Source: a virus. From it: DNA of 51,630 nt. Each line of letters opens with the position of its first letter. Within the stretch, counting starts at the first letter, position 1. The stretch lies in the IMG/VR virus record IMGVR_UViG_3300045885_000315, positions 1 through 51,630 of that record; one strand, given 5' to 3'. Made by a program: the position numbers and the translations under genes. Shown here one piece after another: positions 31,723 to 37,945 of the stretch. The notes below the pieces were generated by a model. It searched no databases, was not told the origin of the DNA, and saw nothing but the letters and a program-made list of their open reading frames with translations.

Positions 31723-32459
31723 TTCTTCTCCGCTGCTTTCTTCGCGTTGTCCTGGCGTTTCACTTCGATGGCGTTGATCGCCTTGCGGTAGTCGACGGCG
31801 AGAATCTCTTCCATGGCCCCGACGGCCATGTACAGCAGGAACCGCGGAACGTCCATCCCGACTTCCTGCACCGCAGCTCGCAGGTCCTTCGCCTGATCTT
31901 CGGTGATAGTCTTCCGGCTTTCCCCGTCACTGTCTTCGTCGCGCTCGATGATGTTCAGATGCATCTTGAGTAGATACCGACGGGCATACGACACCGTGGA
32001 GCCTGCATCCTGAATTGCTGGTCTTATCGATTTCCCCTCGCGGTTTGCCGCGGCCGTGTCGATAGGGACGGTCAGCTGCTTCGTTTGAGAGTGGCCCATC
32101 GCATGGGAGATCGTTCCGGCGAACGTGACCGTCTTGTCGGTGTGCGATTCCTCATCGAACGAGAAGCTGAACTCTTCCTCGGCCAGCAGCGGCCGTATCA
32201 CCACGTCGATATCTTCGAGTTTGGCAAATTTGCTGTTCTTCCCCTGGCCGGCCTTGTTGATCTGCGGCAGCTTGGCCTGCAGCCGTGCCATGGCTGCGTG
32301 GAACGCTTGCTCGGCCTGCATCCGCATGAAGTCCTTCTGCAGTTCGAAGAGGCCGCGAAGTTTTTCAATGTCGAGGTCCTGCGTTTTGTCGACGGCCTGC
32401 TGGAGAACCTCTAGGACATTCCCAGGGCGAACTGCAAGGCCGGTAGGTTCTGCGCTCAC
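31719..32459 (-). CDS. Erf-type single-strand annealing protein
   Basis: About 246 residues, read from GTG at 32459, which overlaps the upstream stop (GTGA) behind ggagg; an ATG at 32474 is the alternative. The protein matches the ERF family: FAKLEDIDVVIRPLL, then EEFSFSFDE, and the signature GSTVSYARRYLLKMHLNI. A Lys-rich tail follows. Erf anneals complementary strands, acting with the exonuclease in phage recombination and in making ends fit for packaging or circularisation. Confidence 0.88.
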   Translation of the reverse strand: MSAEPTGLAVRPGNVLEVLQQAVDKTQDLDIEKLRGLFELQKDFMRMQAEQAFHAAMARLQAKLPQINKAGQGKNSKFAKLEDIDVVIRPLLAEEEFSFSFDEESHTDKTVTFAGTISHAMGHSQTKQLTVPIDTAAANREGKSIRPAIQDAGSTVSYARRYLLKMHLNIIERDEDSDGESRKTITEDQAKDLRAAVQEVGMDVPRFLLYMAVGAMEEILAVDYRKAINAIEVKRQDNAKKAAEKK

Positions 32460-32638
32460 TTCGCCTCCACGCATTTCACGCCCAACTCGGTCAGGCGAAT
32501 GAGGTCCTCAGGTTCGGCGACAACTACGCTGAAGCGAGGTTCGACGACTGCCTTCAGGGCGGCCGCAGGATTCTTGGCACTCACCAGATGGTTCTTCTTG
32601 TCCCCGTCGGTGTTTTCGGTCACTTTGTAATAGGGCAT
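32456..32638 (-). CDS. Small early protein, unknown
   Basis: A 60-residue protein starting at MPYYKVTENTDG behind aaaggaggag. It has the outline of small phage proteins with a Tyr-Tyr-Lys-Val start and a segment with AKNPAAALKAVVE. It lies just upstream of the annealing protein. No activity is known. The longer frame upstream has no better start. Confidence 0.6.
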   Translation of the reverse strand: MPYYKVTENTDGDKKNHLVSAKNPAAALKAVVEPRFSVVVAEPEDLIRLTELGVKCVEAK

Positions 32639-32654
32639 ACCGGATTCTCCTCCT

Positions 32655-32933
32655 TTAGATTTGGGAAACTCTTCCGCATCGGTCGAAGCACCCTTGACAA
32701 ACATCGGCCTCGTCATGGAAGGGGCCGGTCTCGTGGTCGACGCCGCTGGATACGATGTGCTTCACGACGGGACGCTCGTCGCACAGGTCGCAGGTGGGTT
32801 CCAGCTCTTCGCACTCCTGGCAGAGCCGCCACTCCCCCACGTACTCGACGCGTCCATAGATAGGCTCGTCGCAGTTATCGCAGCGAATGATTCCGATCGT
32901 GTCGCGCGTACGGCGAAGGGTGTCGAGGTTCAT
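32655..32933 (-). CDS. Zinc-finger protein
   Basis: A 92-residue protein with three Cys pairs (CDNC, CQEC, CDLC) and a fourth pair (CQGC...C) near the end, consistent with two treble-clef or ribbon zinc sites. It is coupled to its upstream gene by ATGA. Small multi-zinc proteins are frequent in this operon. DNA, RNA or protein targets are all possible. Confidence 0.65.
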   Translation of the reverse strand: MNLDTLRRTRDTIGIIRCDNCDEPIYGRVEYVGEWRLCQECEELEPTCDLCDERPVVKHIVSSGVDHETGPFHDEADVCQGCFDRCGRVSQI

Positions 32934-33124
32934 ACAACCGGACTCCCTTCCGCGATGCGCTGCAGCAGCCGGTCGACTTCCTCATCCGAGCAGTGGTCCA
33001 CGATCTGCTCCGCCAGGAAGTGTCGCGGCTCCGGGACTACCGCACACAGCATCACGGCCAATCCGCTATTTTTGATATCGCCCTCAACGAGCAAGTTGTG
33101 CAGGGTCGTTCGCTTGCTGTTCAT
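32930..33124 (-). CDS. Small early protein, unknown
   Basis: A 64-residue protein linked by ATGA at both ends. It has a hydrophobic middle (SGLAVMLCAVVPEPRHFL) and an acidic helical C-terminus (SDEEVDRLLQRIAEG). It is too polar to be a clear membrane protein. Function unknown. Confidence 0.55.
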   Translation of the reverse strand: MNSKRTTLHNLLVEGDIKNSGLAVMLCAVVPEPRHFLAEQIVDHCSDEEVDRLLQRIAEGSPVV

Positions 33125-33390
33125 ACATCGCCTCCATCGAAGACGTGGAACACGAGTCGACCTTCAAGCATCTGGAAAGTTCCGATGTAGCGATAACCGA
33201 CGATTCCGCTGGCGTCATGGCCGGTTCCGCGAATCAGTATTCGTCTCTGCGTTTTCGGATTGATCTCATCGACGAGAGCCCAGAGGCATGGCGACTCCTG
33301 CTGGAGCTGGACGCAGAGCATCGTCGCCATCGCAGGCATCTGAACGGTCTGCTCGTCAACGACCACCAGCGGATACTTCCAGATCGTCAC
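33121..33390 (-). CDS. DUF7352-like phage protein
   Basis: An 89-residue protein with GTG start at 33390 overlapping the upstream stop (GTGA). It matches a common small phage family recognised by TIWKYPLVVVDEQTVQMP at its start, then CVQLQQESPCLWALVDE and a late IGTFQMLEGRLVFHVF. The family is widespread in phages and its function is unknown. The longer frame upstream is a shadow. Confidence 0.75.
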   Translation of the reverse strand: MTIWKYPLVVVDEQTVQMPAMATMLCVQLQQESPCLWALVDEINPKTQRRILIRGTGHDASGIVGYRYIGTFQMLEGRLVFHVFDGGDV

Positions 33391-33572
33391 TGCGCACTCA
33401 CCAACAGCACGAGGATCACCGGAATGAAGATCAGCCCGAAGACGAAGACGGCGCCTCGGTCTGCGCGGGTTTTGGGTCCGGGTTCGTTGAACACACGTAT
33501 TCCTTCCTGCATGGCAAACGTTGATTTTGTTTCGGGAGTTCGGCAGACCTGCCAGTCGCCAGCCCGATTCAC
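33387..33572 (-). CDS. Small membrane protein, C-terminal anchor
   Basis: A 61-residue protein with a C-terminal hydrophobic helix (GAVFVFGLIFIPVILVLLVSA) that would anchor it in the inner membrane. The soluble N-terminus is basic and short. The start at 33572 is a GTG; an internal ATG would give 41 residues. It is coupled to the DUF7352-like gene by GTGA. Function unknown. Confidence 0.55.
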   Translation of the reverse strand: MNRAGDWQVCRTPETKSTFAMQEGIRVFNEPGPKTRADRGAVFVFGLIFIPVILVLLVSAQ

Positions 33573-33576
33573 GCAC

Positions 33577-33795
33577 TCAACTTAAAAACCAAATTTTCGC
33601 GGTCCTCTTGCATGGACCAACCTTGCCTTTACGCTCGAGTTCTTCCCATGTGGTCAGTTCTTCCCTGACCAGCCGGTGCGCGACCACGTAGTCGGAAGCG
33701 CACAGTTCCCGACACACCGCGACGCGATCGCATCCATGCCGCAGGCATTTGCGCTGCGGCTTCATGGCTACCGTTCTTTCCCGTGTTGGCTTCAC
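33577..33795 (-). CDS. Small zinc-finger protein
   Basis: A 72-residue protein with a finger-like Cys/His cluster (CLRHGC...CRELC) in the N-terminal half, then a basic helical C-terminus. Its ATG overlaps the stop of the Cro-like gene (ATGA). Being second in the early operon, it is made very early. Its target is unknown. Confidence 0.6.
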   Translation of the reverse strand: MKPTRERTVAMKPQRKCLRHGCDRVAVCRELCASDYVVAHRLVREELTTWEELERKGKVGPCKRTAKIWFLS

Positions 33796-34019
33796 GCAGC
33801 ATCGGCTTTCTCCGGTAGAAGTTCTTTCAGAGGGATTCTCAGGGCTTTACTGAGAGCACGCGCCGTTCTCTGGTGCGCTCGATTCGTTTCCAAAGCCTTA
33901 CCGATAGTGCTGTAGTGAATCCGTTCGCCAGTCTTCTCTTCGGTGAGGTTCGACATCGCCGCTAAAGTCAGGCCGCGCTCATCCATAACTTGTCGAACTT
34001 TTTTGAAGTCGTATTGCAT
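33792..34019 (-). CDS. Cro-like HTH transcriptional regulator
   Basis: A 75-residue protein with a single XRE-type helix-turn-helix: MDERGLTLAAMSNLTEE, HYSTIGKALETNRAHQ and TARALSKALRIPLKELL. It is the first gene of the minus-strand early operon, with a strong promoter at 34030-34057. It faces the CI-like repressor gene. The small size and position fit a Cro-type repressor that turns the early operon down and opposes the lysogenic repressor. Confidence 0.8.
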   Translation of the reverse strand: MQYDFKKVRQVMDERGLTLAAMSNLTEEKTGERIHYSTIGKALETNRAHQRTARALSKALRIPLKELLPEKADAA

Positions 34020-34020
34020 A

Positions 34021-34040
34021 CTGTGACGAATTATCCACAG
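34021..34040. promoter_or_regulatory. Candidate operator (palindrome)
   Basis: A 20-base dyad, CTGTG-N3-AATT-N3-CACAG, overlaps the -10 box of the early leftward promoter. Both half-sites are perfect. The placement is that of a repressor operator in a genetic switch. It lies between the two divergent HTH regulators. Confidence 0.7.
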
Positions 34041-34057
34041 TTAATAAAACACGTCAA
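34030..34057 (-). promoter_or_regulatory. Early leftward promoter
   Basis: On the minus strand, TTGACG (34057-34052), a 16-base spacer and GATAAT (34035-34030). Transcription would start at about 34023 and run through the whole minus-strand operon. The start of the Cro-like gene (34019) lies very near, so the mRNA may be nearly leaderless. The operator palindrome overlaps the -10 box. Confidence 0.75.
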
Positions 34058-34065
34058 GAAGTTTT

Positions 34066-34094
34066 TTGCGCTTCCTTGATTGGCGGTCTACTGT
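34066..34094 (+). promoter_or_regulatory. Rightward promoter for the CI-like gene
   Basis: On the plus strand, TTGCGC (34066-34071), 17 bases and TACTGT (34089-34094), a moderate match to the sigma-70 consensus. It is divergent from the early leftward promoter and about 40 bases ahead of the start of the repressor at 34134. Such a weak promoter suits a repressor gene. Confidence 0.45.
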
Positions 34095-34133
34095 TTCCGC
34101 GAAATGCCGCGCACCCCAAAGCAGGAGCACTCG

Positions 34134-34538
34134 ATGACGCAAGTTTGGAGGCAGCGTCTCGGTGCACACATTCGGCGGCGACGGGTCGACGCGGGGCATT
34201 CCCAGGATAGCCTTGCCGCAACAGCCGGCCTCAGCCGCGAGACCGTCAATAAGGTTGAGAACGGCAGGGGAGACTACGGAATAGATCAGGCGTTGCTGTT
34301 GTTAGTCTGCGCGGAGACCAAGGAAATCGAAGATGCCCTGCAGCTCGATCCAGTTGTACAGATCGTAGCGGCGGCGCGAGGAATAAACAATTTGAGCCCT
34401 CGCGAGATCGAAGCATGCAGGACACTACTGGAGGCGATGCACGATCCGAAGCGCAAGAATCAGGCAGAGACGTATATAAAACTATTGAGAGACGGCGAAA
34501 AGCCGCCCCACTTGCGGGACGTTTCTGCCGATCGCTAA
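34134..34538 (+). CDS. CI-like HTH repressor
   Basis: A 134-residue regulator starting at MTQVWRQRLG behind agcaggag (spacing about 7); in-frame starts exist upstream. The XRE-type helix-turn-helix is near residues 10-60 (RRRVDAGHSQDSLAATAGLSRETVNKVENG). The C-terminal half is helical and may dimerise, but it lacks a visible RecA-dependent self-cleavage domain. Divergence from the Cro-like gene points to the lysogenic repressor, although a roles swap is possible. Confidence 0.75.
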   Translation: MTQVWRQRLGAHIRRRRVDAGHSQDSLAATAGLSRETVNKVENGRGDYGIDQALLLLVCAETKEIEDALQLDPVVQIVAAARGINNLSPREIEACRTLLEAMHDPKRKNQAETYIKLLRDGEKPPHLRDVSADR

Positions 34539-34582
34539 CGCGGCCCGCGCTCGTCAAGGACGGCGAGAGACGCGGGCCAAGG

Positions 34583-34768
34583 ATGCGACACTATATCTAT
34601 CAAGAGATCGTTAGATACGCGACGGGCCAGGTCGGCGAGCGAAGGATTTTTTTTCGCCACATCGATAACTGTAGACCCTGCTTCAGGAAATGGGAGAACG
34701 CCAAGAAAAAAGGCGAGAATTCGACGAGTCTCTTTCTTCTGGTAATGGCGTTTTTGTCGACGGCTTAA
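34583..34768 (+). CDS. Small ZAS-like zinc / membrane protein
   Basis: A 61-residue protein starting at MRHYIYQEIV behind caagg. The middle has H-x3-C-x2-C (HIDNCRPC), the zinc motif of small anti-sigma factors, followed by a basic stretch and a C-terminal hydrophobic helix (TSLFLLVMAFL). It may hold or silence a regulator at the membrane. The motif is short and the assignment tentative. Confidence 0.45.
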   Translation: MRHYIYQEIVRYATGQVGERRIFFRHIDNCRPCFRKWENAKKKGENSTSLFLLVMAFLSTA

Positions 34769-34770
34769 GT

Positions 34771-35229
34771 ATGACCACATTCACGAAACTAATGATAGCG
34801 CTTGTCGGTGGCTCGTTTTTATTTGCCATAGCCTGCTTGATGATTTTTCTTTACTTCGCTGCGACAGCGCCACCTGCGAAACTCGATAAGCCACAAGCTA
34901 AAATTCCAGCCGTTGAGCCGAAGGTGACTGTCAAGAAAACCCCAAGTATTTTCAGCGTCGGTGAAACGGCCACGCTGCAGTTCCTGTGTTTCGCTGCAAT
35001 CGATGACGGATCTTGGGACGAAATGGTCAAAGCCCAGACCGCAAAGGACAACGTTGGCCTGGCGGACTTGCTCGTAACCGGTCGAATATTTCGACTGCAG
35101 CAAGGCGATGAAGTCCTTGTCATTGATAAGGGGTTCACGTCGTACAGAGTTCGGTCTCGCGGCGCAAAAACCGGCGGCCGCGCAGGCTGGATCTATCGCG
35201 AATGTCTGCACGGCGAAGACGCTAACTGA
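34771..35229 (+). CDS. Membrane-anchored SH3-like protein
   Basis: A 152-residue protein starting at the ATG two bases after the previous stop (MTTFTKLMIAL). One N-terminal helix (residues about 6-28, LVGGSFLFAIACLMIFLYFA) anchors it, followed by a Pro/Lys linker (PPAKLDKPQAKIPAVEP) and a beta-rich C-terminal part (about 65-145). That part has the layout of SH3-like barrels: GRIFRLQQGDEVLVID followed by YRVRSRGAKTGGRAGWIY. A role at the cell surface such as superinfection exclusion is plausible by location and topology. Confidence 0.55.
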   Translation: MTTFTKLMIALVGGSFLFAIACLMIFLYFAATAPPAKLDKPQAKIPAVEPKVTVKKTPSIFSVGETATLQFLCFAAIDDGSWDEMVKAQTAKDNVGLADLLVTGRIFRLQQGDEVLVIDKGFTSYRVRSRGAKTGGRAGWIYRECLHGEDAN

Positions 35230-35352
35230 TTTTTTTCGTTGACACGTCCGCTCTGTTTTTTGCACCATTCGCTTCGACCTGCCAGTCGCCTCGCTCTCAG
35301 GTGAAGTAACGAGAGCACACAATCCCGCATTCACGCTCTGGAAACGGAGCGT
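35230..35352 (+). other. 5' leader with two hairpins
   Basis: Gene-free stretch ahead of a 38-residue membrane protein. It contains a TTGACA (35239-35244) without a good -10 box. Two stems lie close together: GCTCTC (35293-35298) with GAGAGC (35311-35316), and ACGCTC (35333-35338) with GAGCGT (35347-35352), the latter ending directly at the ATG and holding the ribosome site (ggag). This may limit translation of the small gene. Confidence 0.45.
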
Positions 35353-35469
35353 ATGACACCAAACGAATCTCTACACATTGAGAATCGGGTTCCGAAACCC
35401 GTGGCGTATCTCGTCATCGTCGCATCGGCGATGGCAGGCGTGCTCGTCGCGTTGAGGCTCTTCGCGTGA
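35353..35469 (+). CDS. 38-residue single-helix membrane peptide
   Basis: A short frame: MTPNESLHIENRVPKP, then a hydrophobic helix (VAYLVIVASAMAGVLVALRLF). Its stop overlaps the GTG of the next gene (GTGA), and the ribosome site ggag sits in a hairpin. The amphipathic N-terminus and single helix resemble small phage membrane peptides. Function unknown. Confidence 0.5.
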   Translation: MTPNESLHIENRVPKPVAYLVIVASAMAGVLVALRLFA

Positions 35470-35777
35470 TCCACCTGACACTCATCGTCTTCATCGCCTG
35501 TCTGACCGTGCTCATGCGCGAGTCGATGCTGGCCACTGCGAAGCAGAAGACCCAGGAGAAAGAGATCCTGACTAACTGGTCGCCCTGTAAGAACGCCCAT
35601 GACTTTGTCGTCATCGATTCGAAGCTGGTCGATGGTCCTCATTTTGCGATCCGGCATACGTGCGCGCTGTACCGCTGCTCCCGCTGCAAGGCGCACGCGA
35701 GTTTTCTTTATCCGGGAGAGTGGACGATTGCGGACCTGCTGCAGGGGAATTCTAGTGAGGCGATTGCGAAGCTATGA
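35466..35777 (+). CDS. Membrane protein with Cys cluster
   Basis: A 103-residue protein with GTG start. A hydrophobic helix (residues 2-18, IHLTLIVFIACLTVLM) is followed by a soluble part with a zinc-like pair (CALYRCSRCKAH). It is coupled to the upstream peptide by GTGA and to the HTH protein by ATGA. The adjacent small membrane genes suggest a lysogenic-conversion or exclusion cluster. No motif settles it. Confidence 0.55.
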   Translation: MIHLTLIVFIACLTVLMRESMLATAKQKTQEKEILTNWSPCKNAHDFVVIDSKLVDGPHFAIRHTCALYRCSRCKAHASFLYPGEWTIADLLQGNSSEAIAKL

Positions 35778-36037
35778 GCAGGGAAGAAGAGACTCCCGTC
35801 TTTCTGACGGCTGCCCAGGTGGCCACACGTTACGGCTGCTCGGAGAAGTGGCCGTACCACGACAAGAACATGCGCCTGATGGCCAGGCAGATCGTCGGCG
35901 CCCGCGGCCTGAGATGGAAACTCTCGGACCTCGAGGCCTTCGAGGCCGGAGGCAGTGAGCGCGCGGACGTGCTGCGTTATTTCCGGCGCATGGCCGATAA
36001 CCAGCGGGACAAGAAGGTCCGGTTTACCTTGGCCTAG
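35774..36037 (+). CDS. Excisionase-like / AlpA-type HTH protein
   Basis: An 87-residue protein of the HTH_17 group: FLTAAQVATRYGCSEKWPYH, then GLRWKLSDLEAF. This fold occurs in excisionases and AlpA regulators that bind at attachment sites. It is a small DNA-binding protein downstream of the repressor, coupled by ATGA. Excisionases normally work with an integrase, and none could be found in this window. It may act as a transcriptional regulator instead. Confidence 0.7.
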   Translation: MSREEETPVFLTAAQVATRYGCSEKWPYHDKNMRLMARQIVGARGLRWKLSDLEAFEAGGSERADVLRYFRRMADNQRDKKVRFTLA

Positions 36038-36050
36038 GGGATTAAAACTT

Positions 36051-36347
36051 ATGCGACGTTCAGCACCAAACCAGAAGACACCCAAGAGCACGGCAGGACA
36101 CGGAAAAGCACGCCCACCACAGGGTTTCGGCTCGTCTTCCATAAACCGCTCGAAAACGGTGCAAATCAAACATAATGCATCCAATACGACGTTCGGCACG
36201 GGCAAACACAGCAACATAATCCCGGTACCGTACTGCCGACGTGGCCATCCCTTGTCGCCGAAAGCATCCCACTGCGCGACCTGTCGCGAACTTCGCATCG
36301 CCTCAAACCTGGCTGCTGTTCTTAGCATGGGGGCGCGGCGTGGGTAA
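36051..36347 (+). CDS. Small Cys-His zinc protein
   Basis: A 98-residue protein starting at MRRSAPNQKTPKST. A basic, flexible N-terminus is followed by a zinc-like cluster (YCRRGHPLSPKASHCATC) and a helical C-terminus. The longer frame upstream in the same phase is a shadow. Its ribosome site is weak (attaaaactt), so expression is uncertain. Function unknown. Confidence 0.5.
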   Translation: MRRSAPNQKTPKSTAGHGKARPPQGFGSSSINRSKTVQIKHNASNTTFGTGKHSNIIPVPYCRRGHPLSPKASHCATCRELRIASNLAAVLSMGARRG

Positions 36348-36363
36348 ACATTTCCCGTCAACA

Positions 36364-36492
36364 ATGCCCTCGATCCTCTCCTGCCTCTCTGGCAAGAAAT
36401 CGAAGAAAACCCCAAACACCGGAGGCCGTGTGCGCGATCGACGGGAGCGCTGGGCCTCCGGGCTTTCCTGCTTCGAAGGGAGGGCGGCGTGA
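36364..36492 (+). CDS. Possible 42-residue protein
   Basis: A short frame starting at MPSILSCLSGKK, basic, ending in a GTGA overlap with the next gene. No ribosome site is clear. It may be a real small gene or only a bridge between neighbours. Position and coupling are the only support. Confidence 0.35.
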   Translation: MPSILSCLSGKKSKKTPNTGGRVRDRRERWASGLSCFEGRAA

Positions 36493-36845
36493 TCCGGCGC
36501 GGCATAGAGATCGGGCACGTTCCAGACTCCAGACCTGCGTGGATGAAACAGATTCGCGTCGGTGACGTGCTGCGCTCTCGCGGCGGATTACTGCGGATCG
36601 TTCGGGCTGTCGAGCATCGCGGCACAAAGACCGTGGTGACGTTCTCCATCAAGCATTGCTCGTGGACTGGACGCTGTTACACGGTCTATTTCCACAACGA
36701 TCTGAAGTCGATGGGCTACGAGCCGACAGGGAAGCGGGTAAGGCTTCGCAGCCAACTCGACAAGCTGGTTCGTGACGAGATCGTAAACCACTACCGACCA
36801 GGCGACATCAGGGTTAAGTGCTGTGACGTGGAGGGAATTGCATGA
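36489..36845 (+). CDS. Basic phage protein, unknown
   Basis: A 118-residue protein with GTG start. It is rich in Arg and Lys. The region IRVGDVLRSRGGLLRIVRAVEHRG has a beta-barrel look, and SIKHCSWTGRCYTVYFH suggests disulphide or metal use. The C-terminus also has CCD. It couples to the next gene by ATGA. It may bind nucleic acid; no family was named. Confidence 0.55.
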   Translation: MIRRGIEIGHVPDSRPAWMKQIRVGDVLRSRGGLLRIVRAVEHRGTKTVVTFSIKHCSWTGRCYTVYFHNDLKSMGYEPTGKRVRLRSQLDKLVRDEIVNHYRPGDIRVKCCDVEGIA

Positions 36846-37060
36846 GCGCGTGCTGGATGTGCTGCGGCACCGGTGAATGCCACTGCCTGATCTGTCACGG
36901 CACGTGTGAGGCGTGCGCCGGGCGTGCTCGGGCAGAGAAGCAACTCGACCTGATTCGCCGCCTGCGCATCGACGTCCAGGACGTTCGCAACTACGAAGTG
37001 CGGCATGACGGGCCCAGGCAATACCGGAGGCTGAAGCTTCCGGCGGGAGTGAGCGCATGA
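36842..37060 (+). CDS. DnaJ-type Cys-rich protein
   Basis: A 72-residue protein with a dense zinc motif at its start: CWMCCGTGECHCLICHGTCEACAG. The pattern resembles the CxxCxGxG modules of DnaJ. The rest is basic and helical. It may act as a zinc chaperone or bind a partner protein. It is coupled on both sides by overlapping codons. Specific function unknown. Confidence 0.65.
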   Translation: MSACWMCCGTGECHCLICHGTCEACAGRARAEKQLDLIRRLRIDVQDVRNYEVRHDGPRQYRRLKLPAGVSA

Positions 37061-37110
37061 GCAGCACGGCAAAAGCCCGCTGCTTTACCCCGCAGGAGGT
37101 TTTGAGTTGA
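37057..37110 (+). CDS. Possible 17-residue leader peptide
   Basis: A short frame (MSSTAKARCFTPQEVLS) whose ATG overlaps the preceding stop (ATGA) and whose end lies within the first copy of the ribosome-site repeat. It may couple translation forward. Evidence is positional. Confidence 0.3.
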   Translation: MSSTAKARCFTPQEVLS

Positions 37111-37147
37111 CGCCGTATTACGGCCCCCCATAAGGAGGTTTTGAGTT
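37094..37147 (+). repeat. Duplicated ribosome-site repeat in a translation leader
   Basis: Two copies of AGGAGGTTTTGAGTT (37094-37108 and 37133-37147), 39 bases apart, each a perfect ribosome site followed by TTG. They lead into very short frames (for example MTPYYGPP) and then into the TTG-started gene at 37181, which has its own gaggaggag. The repeated motif may tune translation of that gene. Confidence 0.6.
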
Positions 37148-37180
37148 TTTGACCATGACCACGATCGCTGAGGAGGAGTA

Positions 37181-37609
37181 TTGAGCACTGTACAACAAGC
37201 AAGCTTCACAGGTTGGGCCATCGTGGAAATGATGGGACATCGCAAAGAGATCGGCTACGTCACGACCGAGAGCTACGGCGCCGCGTCATTGTTCCGCGTC
37301 GACACACCTGGTCTCGAAGAGCGCGACTACGAACTCGAACGGCCGGAGTGGCACACCATTAACGGTCGCTATCAGGAAGTTCCGAAGGGTAGCAAGCTGC
37401 GCAGGCCTGCAGTTCCTCCGCGGAGCGTTCTCGTGGGTCCTAGTTCCATCTACGCGCTCAATCCCTGCGATGAGCAGACGGCGAAGAAGGCCATCGAGCG
37501 GATGCTCGCGCCACCGTTGATGCTGCTCAGCGTTCCTGAAGGAAAGCAGTTGACGTCAGGCGAAGACTCTCAAGATCCAGACGGGGATGAAGATGATCAA
37601 GAGTACTAG
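37181..37609 (+). CDS. Conserved phage protein, unknown
   Basis: A 142-residue protein with TTG start behind gaggaggag. It shows blocks of a widespread phage family: FTGWAIVEMMGHRKEIGYV, then ESYGAASLFRVDTPG. The middle is a beta-rich part and the C-terminus acidic (SGEDSQDPDGDEDDQEY). Members are common in phages of many hosts and lack a known function. The acid tail may bind a basic partner. Confidence 0.7.
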   Translation: MSTVQQASFTGWAIVEMMGHRKEIGYVTTESYGAASLFRVDTPGLEERDYELERPEWHTINGRYQEVPKGSKLRRPAVPPRSVLVGPSSIYALNPCDEQTAKKAIERMLAPPLMLLSVPEGKQLTSGEDSQDPDGDEDDQEY

Positions 37610-37652
37610 CCCCGCACAGGATTCCATACAACCACAGCGACGTAGACCGGAG

Positions 37653-37692
37653 GCGCTGCCGGCATTCTCGTTCCTAGGGCGAGCGGCAGCGC
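37653..37692 (+). other. Stem-loop after the conserved phage gene
   Basis: Eight base pairs (GCGCTGCC at 37653-37660 with GGCAGCGC at 37685-37692) enclose a further four-pair stem (CTCG with CGAG). The structure begins about 45 bases after the stop at 37609. No T run follows, so it is not a simple terminator. It could be an RNA processing or stability element. Confidence 0.5.
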
Positions 37693-37770
37693 TGAAGGTA
37701 TCCGATTCCAACCTGGAGGTGCCGCCATGAAGAACTGAACCGATTCCGAATCTCTTTTTCGACTAGTGAA

Positions 37771-37804
37771 CCGGGTCCGACGGAAGACCGGGCCCGGATT
37801 TTTT
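37771..37804 (+). terminator. Rho-independent terminator
   Basis: A stem CCGGGTC (37771-37777) with GGCCCGG (37791-37797), including one G-U pair, is followed by A and six T (37799-37804). This is a clear intrinsic terminator that ends transcripts coming from the repressor side before the replication genes. Confidence 0.8.
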
Positions 37805-37945
37805 GAACTTATCCATGACGCGAACAGTAGGCAGACGGGAAGGTGTCCTGCCGCAAGTACGGAGTTTGTGCCTGAGGAGGGCTCACTGAACGACCGATAG
37901 CGGCGGGCCCGATTGAACGATCGCCACTGAGAGAGTGCTGAAGAA

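Larger units (their letters stand above)
37610..37945 (+). other. 336-base gene-poor segment
   Basis: It holds a 40-base structured hairpin, a strong-ribosome-site minimal frame (MKN at 37727-37738), a terminator, and a weak 24-codon frame (37815-37889). No other gene is convincing. It separates the regulatory gene block from the replication block, so it is likely a transcription boundary. Confidence 0.5.

Noticed and set aside
35774-36037. Evidence for an integrase/attachment site next to the excisionase-like gene
   Set aside because: No tyrosine or serine recombinase motif and no att-like repeat was seen anywhere in the window.
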